64,000 bases of DNA, from NCBI GenBank assembly GCA_000827495.1, contig KN817573.1, positions 1-64,000 on the forward strand. Direction: 5' to 3'. The stretch's first letter is position 1; each line of letters opens with the position of its first letter. The notes below the pieces were generated by a model, which was not told the DNA's origin, searched no databases, and worked only from the letters and a program-made list of their open reading frames with translations. This DNA comes from Hypholoma sublateritium FD-334 SS-4. Taxonomy: Eukaryota > Basidiomycota > Agaricomycetes > Agaricales > Strophariaceae. This document shows positions 34,378 through 43,908 of the stretch, piece by piece. A program made the position numbers and the translations under genes.

Positions 34378-34973
34378 TATCCTGACGCCGAGCAAGGATT
34401 TTAATTAGCTGCCGTTGGGTGGAAGTGAGAAGTCGTAAGGTGCACTGCGCGACGCGCGTAGTACAAAGTTGTACAATGTACATGTTACGGTGTACCATGA
34501 ATCTCACATGATGTGACATACGTGTCTGTTTCGGACCGGCAGCGCCGCAGCGGCCAGCCATTACAGTTCCTCTTCGTCCATAATTACGACGGCAGCGGCA
34601 CTCACCCTTTCTCAAGGCGATGATACTGAGGAAGGAGAATTCCTCGCGATGCGAAAATCCAGTGCGGAGACAATTTTTCGCCCAAGGGGAAAATATTTAA
34701 ATAGTAAGATGTATCTACATATGTCATACGCGTAGAAAAGATCATGGCGTGTTTCTGAAGGAGTACGATGCGATACAAATACGACGGGAGTATAACAGAT
34801 AATTTATAAGTAGTGGTCAACCGACGTGCGTGTCGATTGCTCGTTGCTTGAAGCATCGCCGATGGCGGAGTTTTCGCGGAGATCCATTCAAGTTCAGTCA
34901 CATGGCGTTTTGACCTGTTGGACCTGACGATGTCATCATCGTGAGCCACATTTTTCCATCCATCCGCCTCATT
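34378..34973. other. ORC1 upstream region
   Basis: About 600 bp between the ORC1 start and the 3' end of the copy B gene. No gene is supported; it presumably holds the ORC1 promoter, and the last part of the right duplication arm starts near 34900. Confidence 0.5.
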
Positions 34974-36720
34974 TCATCGATAAAAACTTACCTGGAGCTT
35001 CTGCGATTTGCTCTTATTGCTATGCTTCTTCTTGCCTTTGTTTCCGCGTACGACATTCTCCTCCGGCGAGCAAAACGATACGCCAACGAACAACGAGAGC
35101 TTCCTGGCCAGCATAAGGCGATAGGTCAGTGAAATGCGACATCGACCATCAGCACCCCTTACTTTTGTTCGAAATAGGGACCCTGATTCACAGGTGGCAA
35201 AGCGATTTGATTCTTTGGCTGGTATATGAGTTTCCTGCTGTCTGTCGCAGGCTGCGATGATGGATTGGAGCACGCTGCACCACAGGTCGGACGATAAGCG
35301 CAGTCTCAGACATTCGATGTGTCGTACCTCTCTTCGGTGCTGCCGTGGGCAACGGTGCGTCTACTGATTTACGCTTCCTATTCCTCCTTGGGGACGCCGC
35401 TCTTGCAGCAGGCCCCCCAAATCTGTCCCGGGGCTTGATCAGTTTACTATTCTGCCAGGAGAGAGTCGCTCCATAATTACCTTTGGCCATGTTCAGCCTG
35501 CGTGGTGTTTTGCATCACGGCGGTTTCGCCGGAGCTTGTGGAGGGTCCACCTCCAGTGACATGGTTGAATCTTTTATTTTGGTCTGCAACTCCCTCTTTG
35601 TAGGAATTGCTCTGCCCTGCGGAATGGTCTGAAGCCATCACCTGGGAATCTGTTGAAAAAATCATTCACAAATGTATCTTTCAGATGGATCTGTTAACTT
35701 GCCTTGATTTTCTGCATTCCATTTGAGTTGAGGTCAGGCATCTGGGATGGGCACTGACTACGACGGCCTGGCTGGCGTGCCGGAAGTCGAGCGCTGAAAC
35801 TTTGATTGGTTTTTTGTTGGATAGAATCAATGACCGACAGAATACCTGGATCGAAGTGTGTCCCCCCGGTGATCTTCTGCCTAGCTCCGAATTCGAACCC
35901 TCCCAACGCATCGCTCAGAGTAATTGTCCCAGATGCGCCTTGCCGTGTACTCGCCGGACTATTGTCGTGTAGTACGTTGATGCTTGAAGACCACGTAGAA
36001 GCCACAGTATGTGTGTCAAATGGGACGATAAGGTGATTTAGTACAGATCCAGGACATATAGTGGTTCCCAAAGTAATACTTTGGAGAGAATCTGGCGATT
36101 TTTGTTTGCTTGATGAGTCAAAACCATATGAAGAATGTTGGTATAGTGATCCCAAGCTCTTGTCAGAGGCGTCGTTCATTGTTCCTGGGAGATGAGGAGA
36201 GGTCTGGGGAAATCTAACATTGAATTCACTTCGCAAGGTGGATGGAGAGGCATCTGGTGGCGAGGTTGGTGCGCTAGAAAATCCGGTGCTCAGTGGGATG
36301 GTTTGGTTTGCCAGCACCTCAGAATATTTGTTATGCATAACCTCGGCAGGAAAGGGAGAGTTTGAGAAAGATGGTATATGGGCTTGCATGCTGGGGAAAG
36401 GCATGACTGACGAAGTATTGCCAGAGGAGGGCGAGTTTGATGCCATAGAGAAGGCTCGTTGACCAGATCAGTCTCACTCCACATGACGTTCTCCAACGGC
36501 AGAAATATAGGGACTGGGTACAGGTGTCCTAAGTACAAACGATGAGAAACGTTCCATTTATTATCCGCAGTGTGAAATGGAACTTACTTTCATCGGCCGT
36601 CTCGGAGTCGCGTCTGAAATCGGGTCCTTGGCTATTTGCTGACCCTATGATATTCACCGTTGAAGGACGAACACGGTGTTGGGTTTTATACTTGTACACG
36701 ACTTCTGATAGATAAACCAT
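34974..36720 (-). pseudogene. Copy B of the S/P/T-rich gene, with frame breaks
   Basis: The start at 36720 gives MVYLSEVVYKYKTQ. After a 59-nt intron the exon begins HLYPVPIFLPLEN, matching LHAIPMYLPFKN of copy A. The frame then shifts near 36460 (the long open part 35694-36446 is in another phase). A second phase conflict with copy A lies near 35730, and a one-base insertion near the end truncates the last exon after LQVSFYR. Other joints agree with copy A: the GC-AG intron with AG/GCAAGT (about 35640-35695), GGGPSTSSGETAVM, the intron before FGGPAARAASPRRNRKRK, and QNQ-type blocks in the penultimate exon. The simplest reading is a decaying duplicate. Alternatively it has evolved shifted introns and is still expressed with a different middle. 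Confidence 0.55.
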
Positions 36721-36905
36721 TTTATGGACGTGGTGTGGACGTTGAAGGGGCCAGGAAGAATGTACGGTGGTGGGTGTGGAAGGAGTTATGATGGGACTCG
36801 AACTTCTGAACAGATTTATTACGTAGTGCAACACATAGACTGCATCTCCTTATTTCGGCTGACACGAGGATTCTGCCCGCTTCATAATACCCCCGTCCTT
36901 GATAA

Positions 36906-37720
36906 ATGACTCGTCCATTATCTGGTCAGGGTCTCCATTGTACTTTTTATTCCGCGCAATATGCGCACACTCCCACTGTTACCACAGCTATGATCTATCT
37001 CGATCGTGACGCACAGGGGTTTAGAAAGTAGTGCATTATTTGTAGATGGACTTGTCGTGTTAGCCTCCAGACATACCCCAGTGGTCAATGCAATTACCGT
37101 TCCATGATTATTTTTGAGGACTGAGTATGGCTGAATCAAATATTTTTGTCTTTCTTCGATATTCTCGCCGCTCCACCCATGGCAATTCAGTGACATGTAT
37201 ACCATCTGACATCTGTCAATGTTAATCAGATTTTACAGAAGGCCCCTGCAAAAATTGCAGGTACGTAACACTTGTGTTGGTATATGTGGGTCTCGGTGGA
37301 TTTCACTTTACACGTGCCGAAATGCCCACGAAATGTGGTTTGGAGAGATCGATGTAGTTCCTACCGCCTAACATGTTGAAAAGGACAACTTGCTTAGGCT
37401 TAGGCTTCGCTTGAACTATCCACCAATAAATCACACGGGCGCTTAAATGAGATATTCAACTTCTACTTAAATTACTCAAACTAACGGCATTGGCTGCCGT
37501 ACACATGATGCTCAACTTCAATGTATAAATATAAACAATCATGCATCATGTATTACGCTCGTGGGTAGACGCTGGTAGACGTCAAATTTTAGCCGTTGCG
37601 CAGCTGAACGACGCGAAAAAAAACTACTTCAACATGGTCGTTTGAGAATTCAGAGCAGTTCACTGTAGACTGTCGACCTATTTATAGTGCGATCTGGCAG
37701 TCTATTTATAAACACTCTTG
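36906..37720 (+). pseudogene. 5' half-copy of the membrane protein gene
   Basis: ATGACTCGTCCATTATCTGG matches the start of the gene at 28730, but the frame loses the hydrophobic signal sequence through small indels. The block with SVNVNQILQKAP is preserved at DNA level near 37210-37250. The membrane-helix exons of the left copy are absent and similarity ends near 37720. Confidence 0.6.
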
Positions 37721-37970
37721 ATTTTTCGGTTCTATCACATGCCACCTACATCATTCGTGAGTGTACTCATACGCACACATTTAAAATTTCGCGCAGTCCA
37801 CAAAAATGTAAAATAAGTCACAGAATAATGTCACCGTCGACATCGCGGCACACTATTTCCACCTCACCTTGTTCATGCATGAGATCGGTCGCCCCAACTC
37901 GTATTGCAGTCTGTCAACATGAACTAACTGTGGTACTACTAGTACCGAAATAAGTACTTCAGCTCATGTC

Positions 37971-38660
37971 GTCGCGCTTCGTAAAAATTTTAAGGGCCAT
38001 GAGCATCAGCCGCTCGTAAGATCTCAGACTGCGGGGGTACGTTGTCGTTGACGTACTTATTATATATGACATGCGCGAGTCCGTTAATGAGCGGCGCCTT
38101 GACAGTGCTCTTGGCCTCTATCACAAGTCCGACGGCACCGATGAAAAGTCACGAGGCACAATGCAAGACACCTATCCCTGGAACTGTCAGAAACTCCGTA
38201 CGTTGCCCGTAATTCTGCTAATCGTGCATCGCTGTGTGCTTGATGACGTCTGCGCGATGATGCCTCCGCGGGGCTTTCACCGCTCTGCGCAGGGACGCCT
38301 CGACAATTTGTGAGACAATTCGCACGTGTAAGGATGGAAGTCGACGCCAATAATGCCTAAGGGCTTCGCGCGCCAGGTGAGCCATGCTCGTCTGGAAAGC
38401 GAGGATAGCGGAAGCAGATCGAGAACGTGGTCGCGCGCCCTCTCCGTCTCGGTGCGCTTCTTTTGCTTCGAATGCGGCGTGAGCAGAACACCCCATGCAG
38501 AGGGACGAAGGTGAGTTGATAGTATAATTTGGTCTGGATCGTTGCTAATCTTAATTCTTGTCATCGTTCGCATTCGCATTTTCGTATTCGCCAACGGAGG
38601 GCCCGGCGTGGAGGGTGACTGAGATAGGATGTGGGAATGCAGCCTTTGCCCTAGTACCAT
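37971..38660 (-). pseudogene. ORC1: Internally deleted ORC1 copy
   Basis: Read on the minus strand, pieces of ORC1 appear in the correct order. First comes the start of exon 2 (PPLANTKMRMR region against the ORC1 N-S-N-E-D-E stretch), then NDPDQ (ORC1 TDPDR), then TPHSK and KKRTET. Next is a piece like FQASMAHLPRD, followed directly by GIIGVDFHPYT (ORC1 GMIRINFQPYT) and EASLRRAV (EARLRSAV). Last come an intron-like spacer and sequence from exon 6. The acidic linker and the whole Walker A to Walker B segment are missing. Stop codons and shifts are frequent. The spacer at the position of the ORC1 exon 5/6 intron shows it is not a processed (intronless) copy. Confidence 0.75.
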
Positions 38661-38923
38661 CAAAACCTACATCGAATGCGGATTTACTAAGGGCTGTTAA
38701 TGGATCTTAACCGTGACCAGCACGAGCGCCTAACACTTCGGCATTGGCCATCGGCGAATGTGTTCGGAAAAGCGCCGTTATGATTAATCATCCGATACTC
38801 GAAGCTTTTTTAAAAAATTCTGATGAATTTATGATGAACACCTTCGTATACGCAAGCATTAGGGTCAGATGAGCAATGACTCGCACGACATCCAACGCTA
38901 CTTACCTATATATACAAGTTTAG

Positions 38924-38977
38924 CCTCGCTTCGCTGCGTCAAAGATTGGCCACAATCAAGCAGAGCAGGTCGTAATT
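38924..38977 (+). repeat. 54-bp dispersed repeat, copy 2
   Basis: Partner of 6614-6667; it ends 19 bp before the left end of the Ngaro-like element. Confidence 0.65.
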
Positions 38978-38996
38978 TGTCTGCCATAAGTGTTAT

Positions 38997-39110
38997 CCAA
39001 TGCTTGTTTGGCCTTAGGTTGTCACGCGGAGTGTGTAGGGTCGAAGCGGGGCCGACGACATGGGAGTGCCGGTCGACCCCAAAAGATGTAATTTTTTCGT
39101 AGGTAGGGCT
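38997..39110 (-). repeat. Split direct repeat A1 (outer)
   Basis: 114 bp, from CCAATGCTTGTTTGGCCTTA to GTAGGTAGGGCT. It is identical to A2 except one G/A difference near 39052. Confidence 0.92.
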
Positions 39111-39139
39111 CCAACTACGTACATGGTGCGGGCGGGTGG

Positions 39140-39385
39140 GTAACGCGAAGTATGTAGCCTGTTCTCGAGTGACGGCAGGAGGGAAAAATAGTGAGACTTA
39201 TTGGACTGGCCCAACGGGCGAAGTCCTCTCGAGTCTATTTTTGTCCTCAGGAGTGTGGGCGGTCACCTCGTCATGGTTAGACCGTCGTTGCGTAGGTGTG
39301 TCCAGCGACAGTGACCGGGGCGCGTCACGAGAGTAGGCTCGGGTCTGCGCATTGACCTCGAGTAAACACTTGCGTTTAAAACCGA
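39140..39385 (-). repeat. Split direct repeat B1
   Basis: 246 bp, from GTAACGCGAAGTATGTAGCC to GCGTTTAAAACCGA, abutting A2 without a gap. Its partner B2 is at the other end of the element. Confidence 0.92.
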
Positions 39386-39499
39386 CCAATGCTTGTTTGG
39401 CCTTAGGTTGTCACGCGGAGTGTGTAGGGTCAAAGCGGGGCCGACGACATGGGAGTGCCGGTCGACCCCAAAAGATGTAATTTTTTCGTAGGTAGGGCT
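39386..39499 (-). repeat. Split direct repeat A2 (inner)
   Basis: 114 bp, same length as A1, followed by an A/T tract (AAAAGA then 17-18 T) at the 3' side of the coding region. Confidence 0.92.
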
Positions 39500-39628
39500 A
39501 AAAGATTTTTTTTTTTTTTTTTTGAAAAATAAGATGAACGTGAAATGTGATCATGAGGAGACGATAAAATGATGTGGAGTATAAAGAAATAGTCTGTGGT
39601 GGATAGGATTAAGGAAAAAGGAAGGGAA

Positions 39629-40615
39629 TTAATGGTCCGCGCCGAAGAGAAGCGCATGAAGTAAAACGGGATGTTTGCGTACGTAAATTTTGAATGCCTC
39701 CGAGGACCAGCGTCCCATTGCTTGGATGAGCGTGGGCGAGACTGCGTGTTCGGCCAACGAAGTTGCCCCTCCTGCTCGCATGGACTGCCCGGCGATGTCG
39801 CGATCGAAGAAACGACGCAGGCGGGTTATGAAGAATTGGCGGGTGGGAACCATGGCGGTCGAGGTCAACCAGAGAGGCGATGCATAAGGAAAGAGGTGGT
39901 CACGGGAAGTCAAGTAGGCGCGGAAATGATGTAAAGGATTGTGGCGATACTGTAGTTTGCGGACAATGATCGTGCTTCCCTCGAAGAAACGGTCAGCTTT
40001 GTGGGAAGGTAAATGGAAAGAGTATTGGATGTCATTGAAGGTTACTGTCGAACGGCGAGAGACTTTGCGCCAGTTGCGTAAACGTGGGTTGTCGGCGAAA
40101 GTGAGCTCGCCAAGGCGCATCAATGCAAAAAATCCCGTTAAGAGCATGGAGATGAAGAGAAGGTCGTCATGAGAAGGATTGTGATGGAAGTGGGAAAGGA
40201 CAATCTGGAGGTCGTCGAGGGAAAGGGGTCGCTTGCGCGACACAGGCACACTCTTGAGGCGAAGACAGCCTTCCAATGTCCGTGTCACAATCATGGACCT
40301 TCGCGCGGCACGGACATTTGGGAACCACGGTTCCAGTTGATTGCAGACGCCGGAGAGATAAGAAGCGACAGAACGGGGTTGGATGAAGTTAGATGTGTAG
40401 ACGGTGAAAAATGATAGAGTTTCTTCGGTGGGATCAACGGGAAAGTTATGGATGCGAACAAAAGTGAGGTAAGAATTTAGGGCAGAGCCGTACGTGTAAC
40501 GAGAAGTGGAATCAATTGCGTTGCCCATGGCGATAGCTCTTTCATACATAAGGCGCTCGCGCGACCAGGGCTCGCGGTGAGGTTGCCTGTTTGGGATGGT
40601 GGGTCCGGGGAACAT
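39629..40615 (-). CDS. Tyrosine recombinase of Ngaro-like element, 328 aa
   Basis: This replaces integrase: a circular or linear cDNA is joined to the genome by recombination. Its ATG overlaps the stop of the RT frame as TGATG (40617-40613), which suggests stop-restart translation. Catalytic residues can be placed: Arg167 in LMRLGEL, Lys206 in HLPSHKADR, Arg280 in GQSMRAGGAT, Trp303 in MGRW and Tyr311 in FKIYVRKHP. The first residue of the usual H-x-x-R box is Gln277 here, not His. The N-terminal SAM-like part (residues 30-125) is complete. Length is normal for the family and the frame is intact. Confidence 0.93.
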   Translation of the reverse strand: MFPGPTIPNRQPHREPWSRERLMYERAIAMGNAIDSTSRYTYGSALNSYLTFVRIHNFPVDPTEETLSFFTVYTSNFIQPRSVASYLSGVCNQLEPWFPNVRAARRSMIVTRTLEGCLRLKSVPVSRKRPLSLDDLQIVLSHFHHNPSHDDLLFISMLLTGFFALMRLGELTFADNPRLRNWRKVSRRSTVTFNDIQYSFHLPSHKADRFFEGSTIIVRKLQYRHNPLHHFRAYLTSRDHLFPYASPLWLTSTAMVPTRQFFITRLRRFFDRDIAGQSMRAGGATSLAEHAVSPTLIQAMGRWSSEAFKIYVRKHPVLLHALLFGADH

Positions 40616-43600
40616 CAGTTCTCGCAGTTGGGCGAGAAAGAAAGAGGTTGGAAGGGGCGGATGATGAGGCCGGGAGAAGCGTCAATTGCTCGCTTAAATT
40701 CTCCTCGAGAGAGGGCGTCAGCCACAATATTGTTGACACCTGGGATGTGGATGACACGGAGCGAGTGGTCCCCGTCGATCAGGATGTCAGCCGCGCACTT
40801 CAACAACTCGTTCACGTCTGAGTTTGCCCGAAAAGAGTTGAAGATGTCGAAAACATTTGAGTTGTCGGTGTACATCAGGATACTGGAGTGATTGGAGGAT
40901 ATAAGGTGTGCGTGATTGAGCGCCGAGACGAGGCACAAGGCCTCGTAGTGAAATATAATTCTGTCGGCTTTGGTGTTGGCGTTCGAGAAGGCAGGAATGG
41001 TCGCGAAGAATCCTGTGTTCGAATTTTGAATCCAGAAGCCAAGACCGGAGAGGGAGGCGTCGCAGTAGATTGTGATCGTAGCGTCGTCGGGACCCCACTG
41101 ACGTGCCTCAATCATTTGTACTCCGCGGGCGTTTCGGATATGATTGAGAGCCCAACGCAAGTCAGCCCGCATTGCGGTGTTGGTGTAGACACGGCGGTCC
41201 GGGATGTACTTCCCCGCTGTTTTGTCGTATAGCAGGTTGAGGCATGGCTTGAGGAGGCTGAAGACGTTGAATGACCAGTTCAGCCACCCTTGGAGCTGCA
41301 GCCAGCGACGCAACTTGAAGTGGACGTGTAGACGAGCGCCTTCGGGGAGTTTCCCGTCGACTTTCTTCGGTGGTTCCGCTGACCAGAGCAACAGTTCGTC
41401 GACCAATTTTTGTTTCGCGCTGGCGGGCAACGAGAGGGTCATTTCGTTGGGGTCGACGTCGATGCCAATGATCGTCAATGGGCTACCGGACGTCTGCTTT
41501 CTCTGCTTGTGGGGAATGCCGAGGGTATCCCACAGGTCGAGCAAGCGTTTCTGGTGCTTGGGAAGGAAGCAGACATACGGGGAGTAAAATTCGACGTCGC
41601 CTTCGACGTCGACGCCGAATGAATCGTCGACATACGTCCCGAGGTAGTCGAAACCCAATTTGTTCTTCGCGATCCAAGCCACGAGGCTATTGAACGCGAT
41701 GAAAATGGCGCCGGAAGCGCAGCTTCCAAACGCGTTGTTGCGGTCGACGTGGCGCTGTCCGTCGATAGTGTTTATTTGCCGGATTTGCCACAGTGGGTGC
41801 ATTGGGCAAAGTCGATAAGCTTCCGCAACGTCCGATTTCCACATTGTCAATCGAACGTCGGTTGGCAATGACGCGCGCGCGTGAAGCAGGAACTCGCCCA
41901 CATGCTTCATGTTGTCGAGCGGGTATCCCTCGACCTCGGCATGCGCGATCATGCTGTTGAGCGAGAACTCGCCCGAACTATGGTCGGTGACCATTCGCAG
42001 TCCAGCCCCATCTGACTTCGGTACGGCGTGAATAGGGGCCGAGTGCATTCCGGGCAGCAATTCGGACCCAAATGACGAGGAAAAACGCCGCTTCGAGATT
42101 TCGACGTCGCGTTGTTCACGCAAGAATGCCGCGCGTTCGGGGTCCTTAGGAGTTGGTTTGGACGCATCGTAAGTGTGTGGATAGCCATCCATCTGGGTAT
42201 CAGCCCAAGGCCAGAAGCCCTCGCGGAGGCCAATGCATACTGATTTGACAAAAGGTTGGTTGGGATGGGAAGAAAGAAGGTCTTCAAACACGTCGACGTT
42301 GATGGGTGAAACGATGGCAAAAAGCTCGGGGTAGCGTGAGATCGTGGAATTAGCGATGGGATTATTGAGGTCGGAAATAGATGGGCGTGGAAGCGGCGAG
42401 GCGGTTTCGGACCAAGTGGCTGTGGTAGGGGAGAGTCGGGAGGATGAGTCTATAGGCCATAAATTGTGACGCAGATACTTTGGGCGAAAACCGACCCGCT
42501 CATTCCTTTCCTCCATTACAGTCCGATTTTCCGTGGCCCGATTTCTTGCATCCGCTGCAGATGTGCCTAAAGCGGCATTCCCCATCCGGATTTTTGCATC
42601 CGCGGGCGCTATTATAGTTGCGGCAGACTTCCGTTTTGCTTCCGGATGCTCTCGGCACGGGTTGGGAGCGCCCGGTGCCTGAGCGGGTGACGCTGGGCGC
42701 ATCGTTGACGATGATCGCGTTGTAGACGCTTCGGAAGGTATTGACGTCGGTGAGGCGGTGTTCTTCGCCCCCGCCGACGATGATACGGACCGCCCTGTCG
42801 TACTGAATGATTCTGTGGTGCTGTGTGACGTCGGGTTGACACAGGAATTCCTCGTTGATGTCGTCGCGATAGGTCCAGAGTTCACGCCTCCTGTGGGGGA
42901 ATAAGAAACTGGTGGCGGCGACAGTTTTATCCCAGGCAGAAACCCAATCAGCGTGTGTTCGGACATGCCGTTTTGTCTCAGGGACTGTAAAGCTGAGCTC
43001 TTTGTCTCCAAAGCGAGCCGTTCTCTCTTCATCAAATGAGATGCAATTGATAGACGAGAGGACGGCGTCGAGGTCGACAGGCTCTCCCGCGAAAATTCGC
43101 TTCCATTGAGAGGTGGGAAAACCTCGTGGTTTGCCCCTTCCTCTCGTCTTGAGGAGTTCGCGTGACTTTCGCAGATCTCGGGCGTAGACTTCGAGGATTC
43201 GACATGTTTCTTCGCAGTGTGGGTTGAGGACAGGCTCGGGAGACGGTTCAAATCGCAGGCGGGATCGCGAAGCCCATGGCATGTCCGAGATGTGGACGCG
43301 AGCTCGCTTGGCTGAACGTTCATTCGAGTCAGAAGCGCTGGAATCGTCCCCGAGACTAGGGGAACGAGCACGTTTGGATTCGCGCTTGTCGGAGATCGAT
43401 TCGACGGAGGCGACGGCGGGTTCCCTGTTGAGCCCGGAACGAACAGGCGTTCCAGTGGCTCGAGGGGGATCGTCGTGTTGTCGCCTTTTGCCTCGCCTGA
43501 CTTCATCTCGACGTTTGCGATCCGATGCGCCAGTGGCACTCCGTCCTTGTTGAGCCGATCTATCAAATTCGGCTTGGACGGACGTGATCTCTGAGCTGAA

Positions 43601-43908
43601 GATTGAAATAATTTGATCCTTTTGATCTCCGGAGAGCTCGTCTCGGCCGTCGAGGATTCGGACGATCTTCGAGAACGCTTCAGATTGCCCGCACTTCCGC
43701 TCACGGAAGGTTGCAACGATGTTCTCGAGCTCCCTGGTAACGCCGATTTGCTCAACCGCGAGAGGAGCGTCCGATGGGCGGGTAGGTCGCTCTCCAGCCT
43801 CTCCAGGAGACTGAGACCTTTCTCGACTTCCATCGGGGCTGACTGATCCATCGTTTGATCCGACAGTACGCCTCCCAGAGGTGTTTGGGACGGTAGTTTC
43901 CTCTCCAT
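40615..43908 (-). CDS. Reverse transcriptase-RNase H of Ngaro-like element, 1097-aa frame
   Basis: The catalytic part starts at about residue 480. The RT palm box is TYVDDSFG near residue 758. RNase H has Asp in YCDASLSG near 950, Glu in HYEALCLV, Asp in MYTDNSNVFD and Asp in VNNIVADALSRG, so all four acidic positions are present. The first 470 residues are S/P/T/R-rich and overlap gag entirely in another frame. The frame has its own ATG at 43908 in a strong context (A at -3, G at +4), 7 nt after the gag ATG. The real N-terminus could alternatively be near the gag stop, by frameshift or restart. The stop TGA overlaps the recombinase ATG. Confidence 0.92.
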   Translation of the reverse strand: MERKLPSQTPLGGVLSDQTMDQSAPMEVEKGLSLLERLESDLPAHRTLLSRLSKSALPGSSRTSLQPSVSGSAGNLKRSRRSSESSTAETSSPEIKRIKLFQSSAQRSRPSKPNLIDRLNKDGVPLAHRIANVEMKSGEAKGDNTTIPLEPLERLFVPGSTGNPPSPPSNRSPTSANPNVLVPLVSGTIPALLTRMNVQPSELASTSRTCHGLRDPACDLNRLPSLSSTHTAKKHVESSKSTPEICESHANSSRREEGANHEVFPPLNGSEFSRESLSTSTPSSRLSIASHLMKRERLALETKSSALQSLRQNGMSEHTLIGFLPGIKLSPPPVSYSPTGGVNSGPIATTSTRNSCVNPTSHSTTESFSTTGRSVSSSAGAKNTASPTSIPSEASTTRSSSTMRPASPAQAPGAPNPCREHPEAKRKSAATIIAPADAKIRMGNAALGTSAADARNRATENRTVMEERNERVGFRPKYLRHNLWPIDSSSRLSPTTATWSETASPLPRPSISDLNNPIANSTISRYPELFAIVSPINVDVFEDLLSSHPNQPFVKSVCIGLREGFWPWADTQMDGYPHTYDASKPTPKDPERAAFLREQRDVEISKRRFSSSFGSELLPGMHSAPIHAVPKSDGAGLRMVTDHSSGEFSLNSMIAHAEVEGYPLDNMKHVGEFLLHARASLPTDVRLTMWKSDVAEAYRLCPMHPLWQIRQINTIDGQRHVDRNNAFGSCASGAIFIAFNSLVAWIAKNKLGFDYLGTYVDDSFGVDVEGDVEFYSPYVCFLPKHQKRLLDLWDTLGIPHKQRKQTSGSPLTIIGIDVDPNEMTLSLPASAKQKLVDELLLWSAEPPKKVDGKLPEGARLHVHFKLRRWLQLQGWLNWSFNVFSLLKPCLNLLYDKTAGKYIPDRRVYTNTAMRADLRWALNHIRNARGVQMIEARQWGPDDATITIYCDASLSGLGFWIQNSNTGFFATIPAFSNANTKADRIIFHYEALCLVSALNHAHLISSNHSSILMYTDNSNVFDIFNSFRANSDVNELLKCAADILIDGDHSLRVIHIPGVNNIVADALSRGEFKRAIDASPGLIIRPFQPLSFSPNCEN

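Larger units (their letters stand above)
34900..37730 (-). repeat. Inverted duplication, right arm
   Basis: Reverse-oriented counterpart of 27740-30770. It keeps the same order (S/P/T-rich gene, divergent promoter, first exons of the membrane protein gene) but lacks the later membrane exons. Similarity can be followed through introns, so duplication was at DNA level. Confidence 0.75.

Noticed and set aside
39500..39525. T-tract taken as a poly(A) sign of retroposition
   Set aside because: It lies inside the element between A2 and the recombinase stop, where a terminator or tract is normal for this element type; it is not at an insertion edge.
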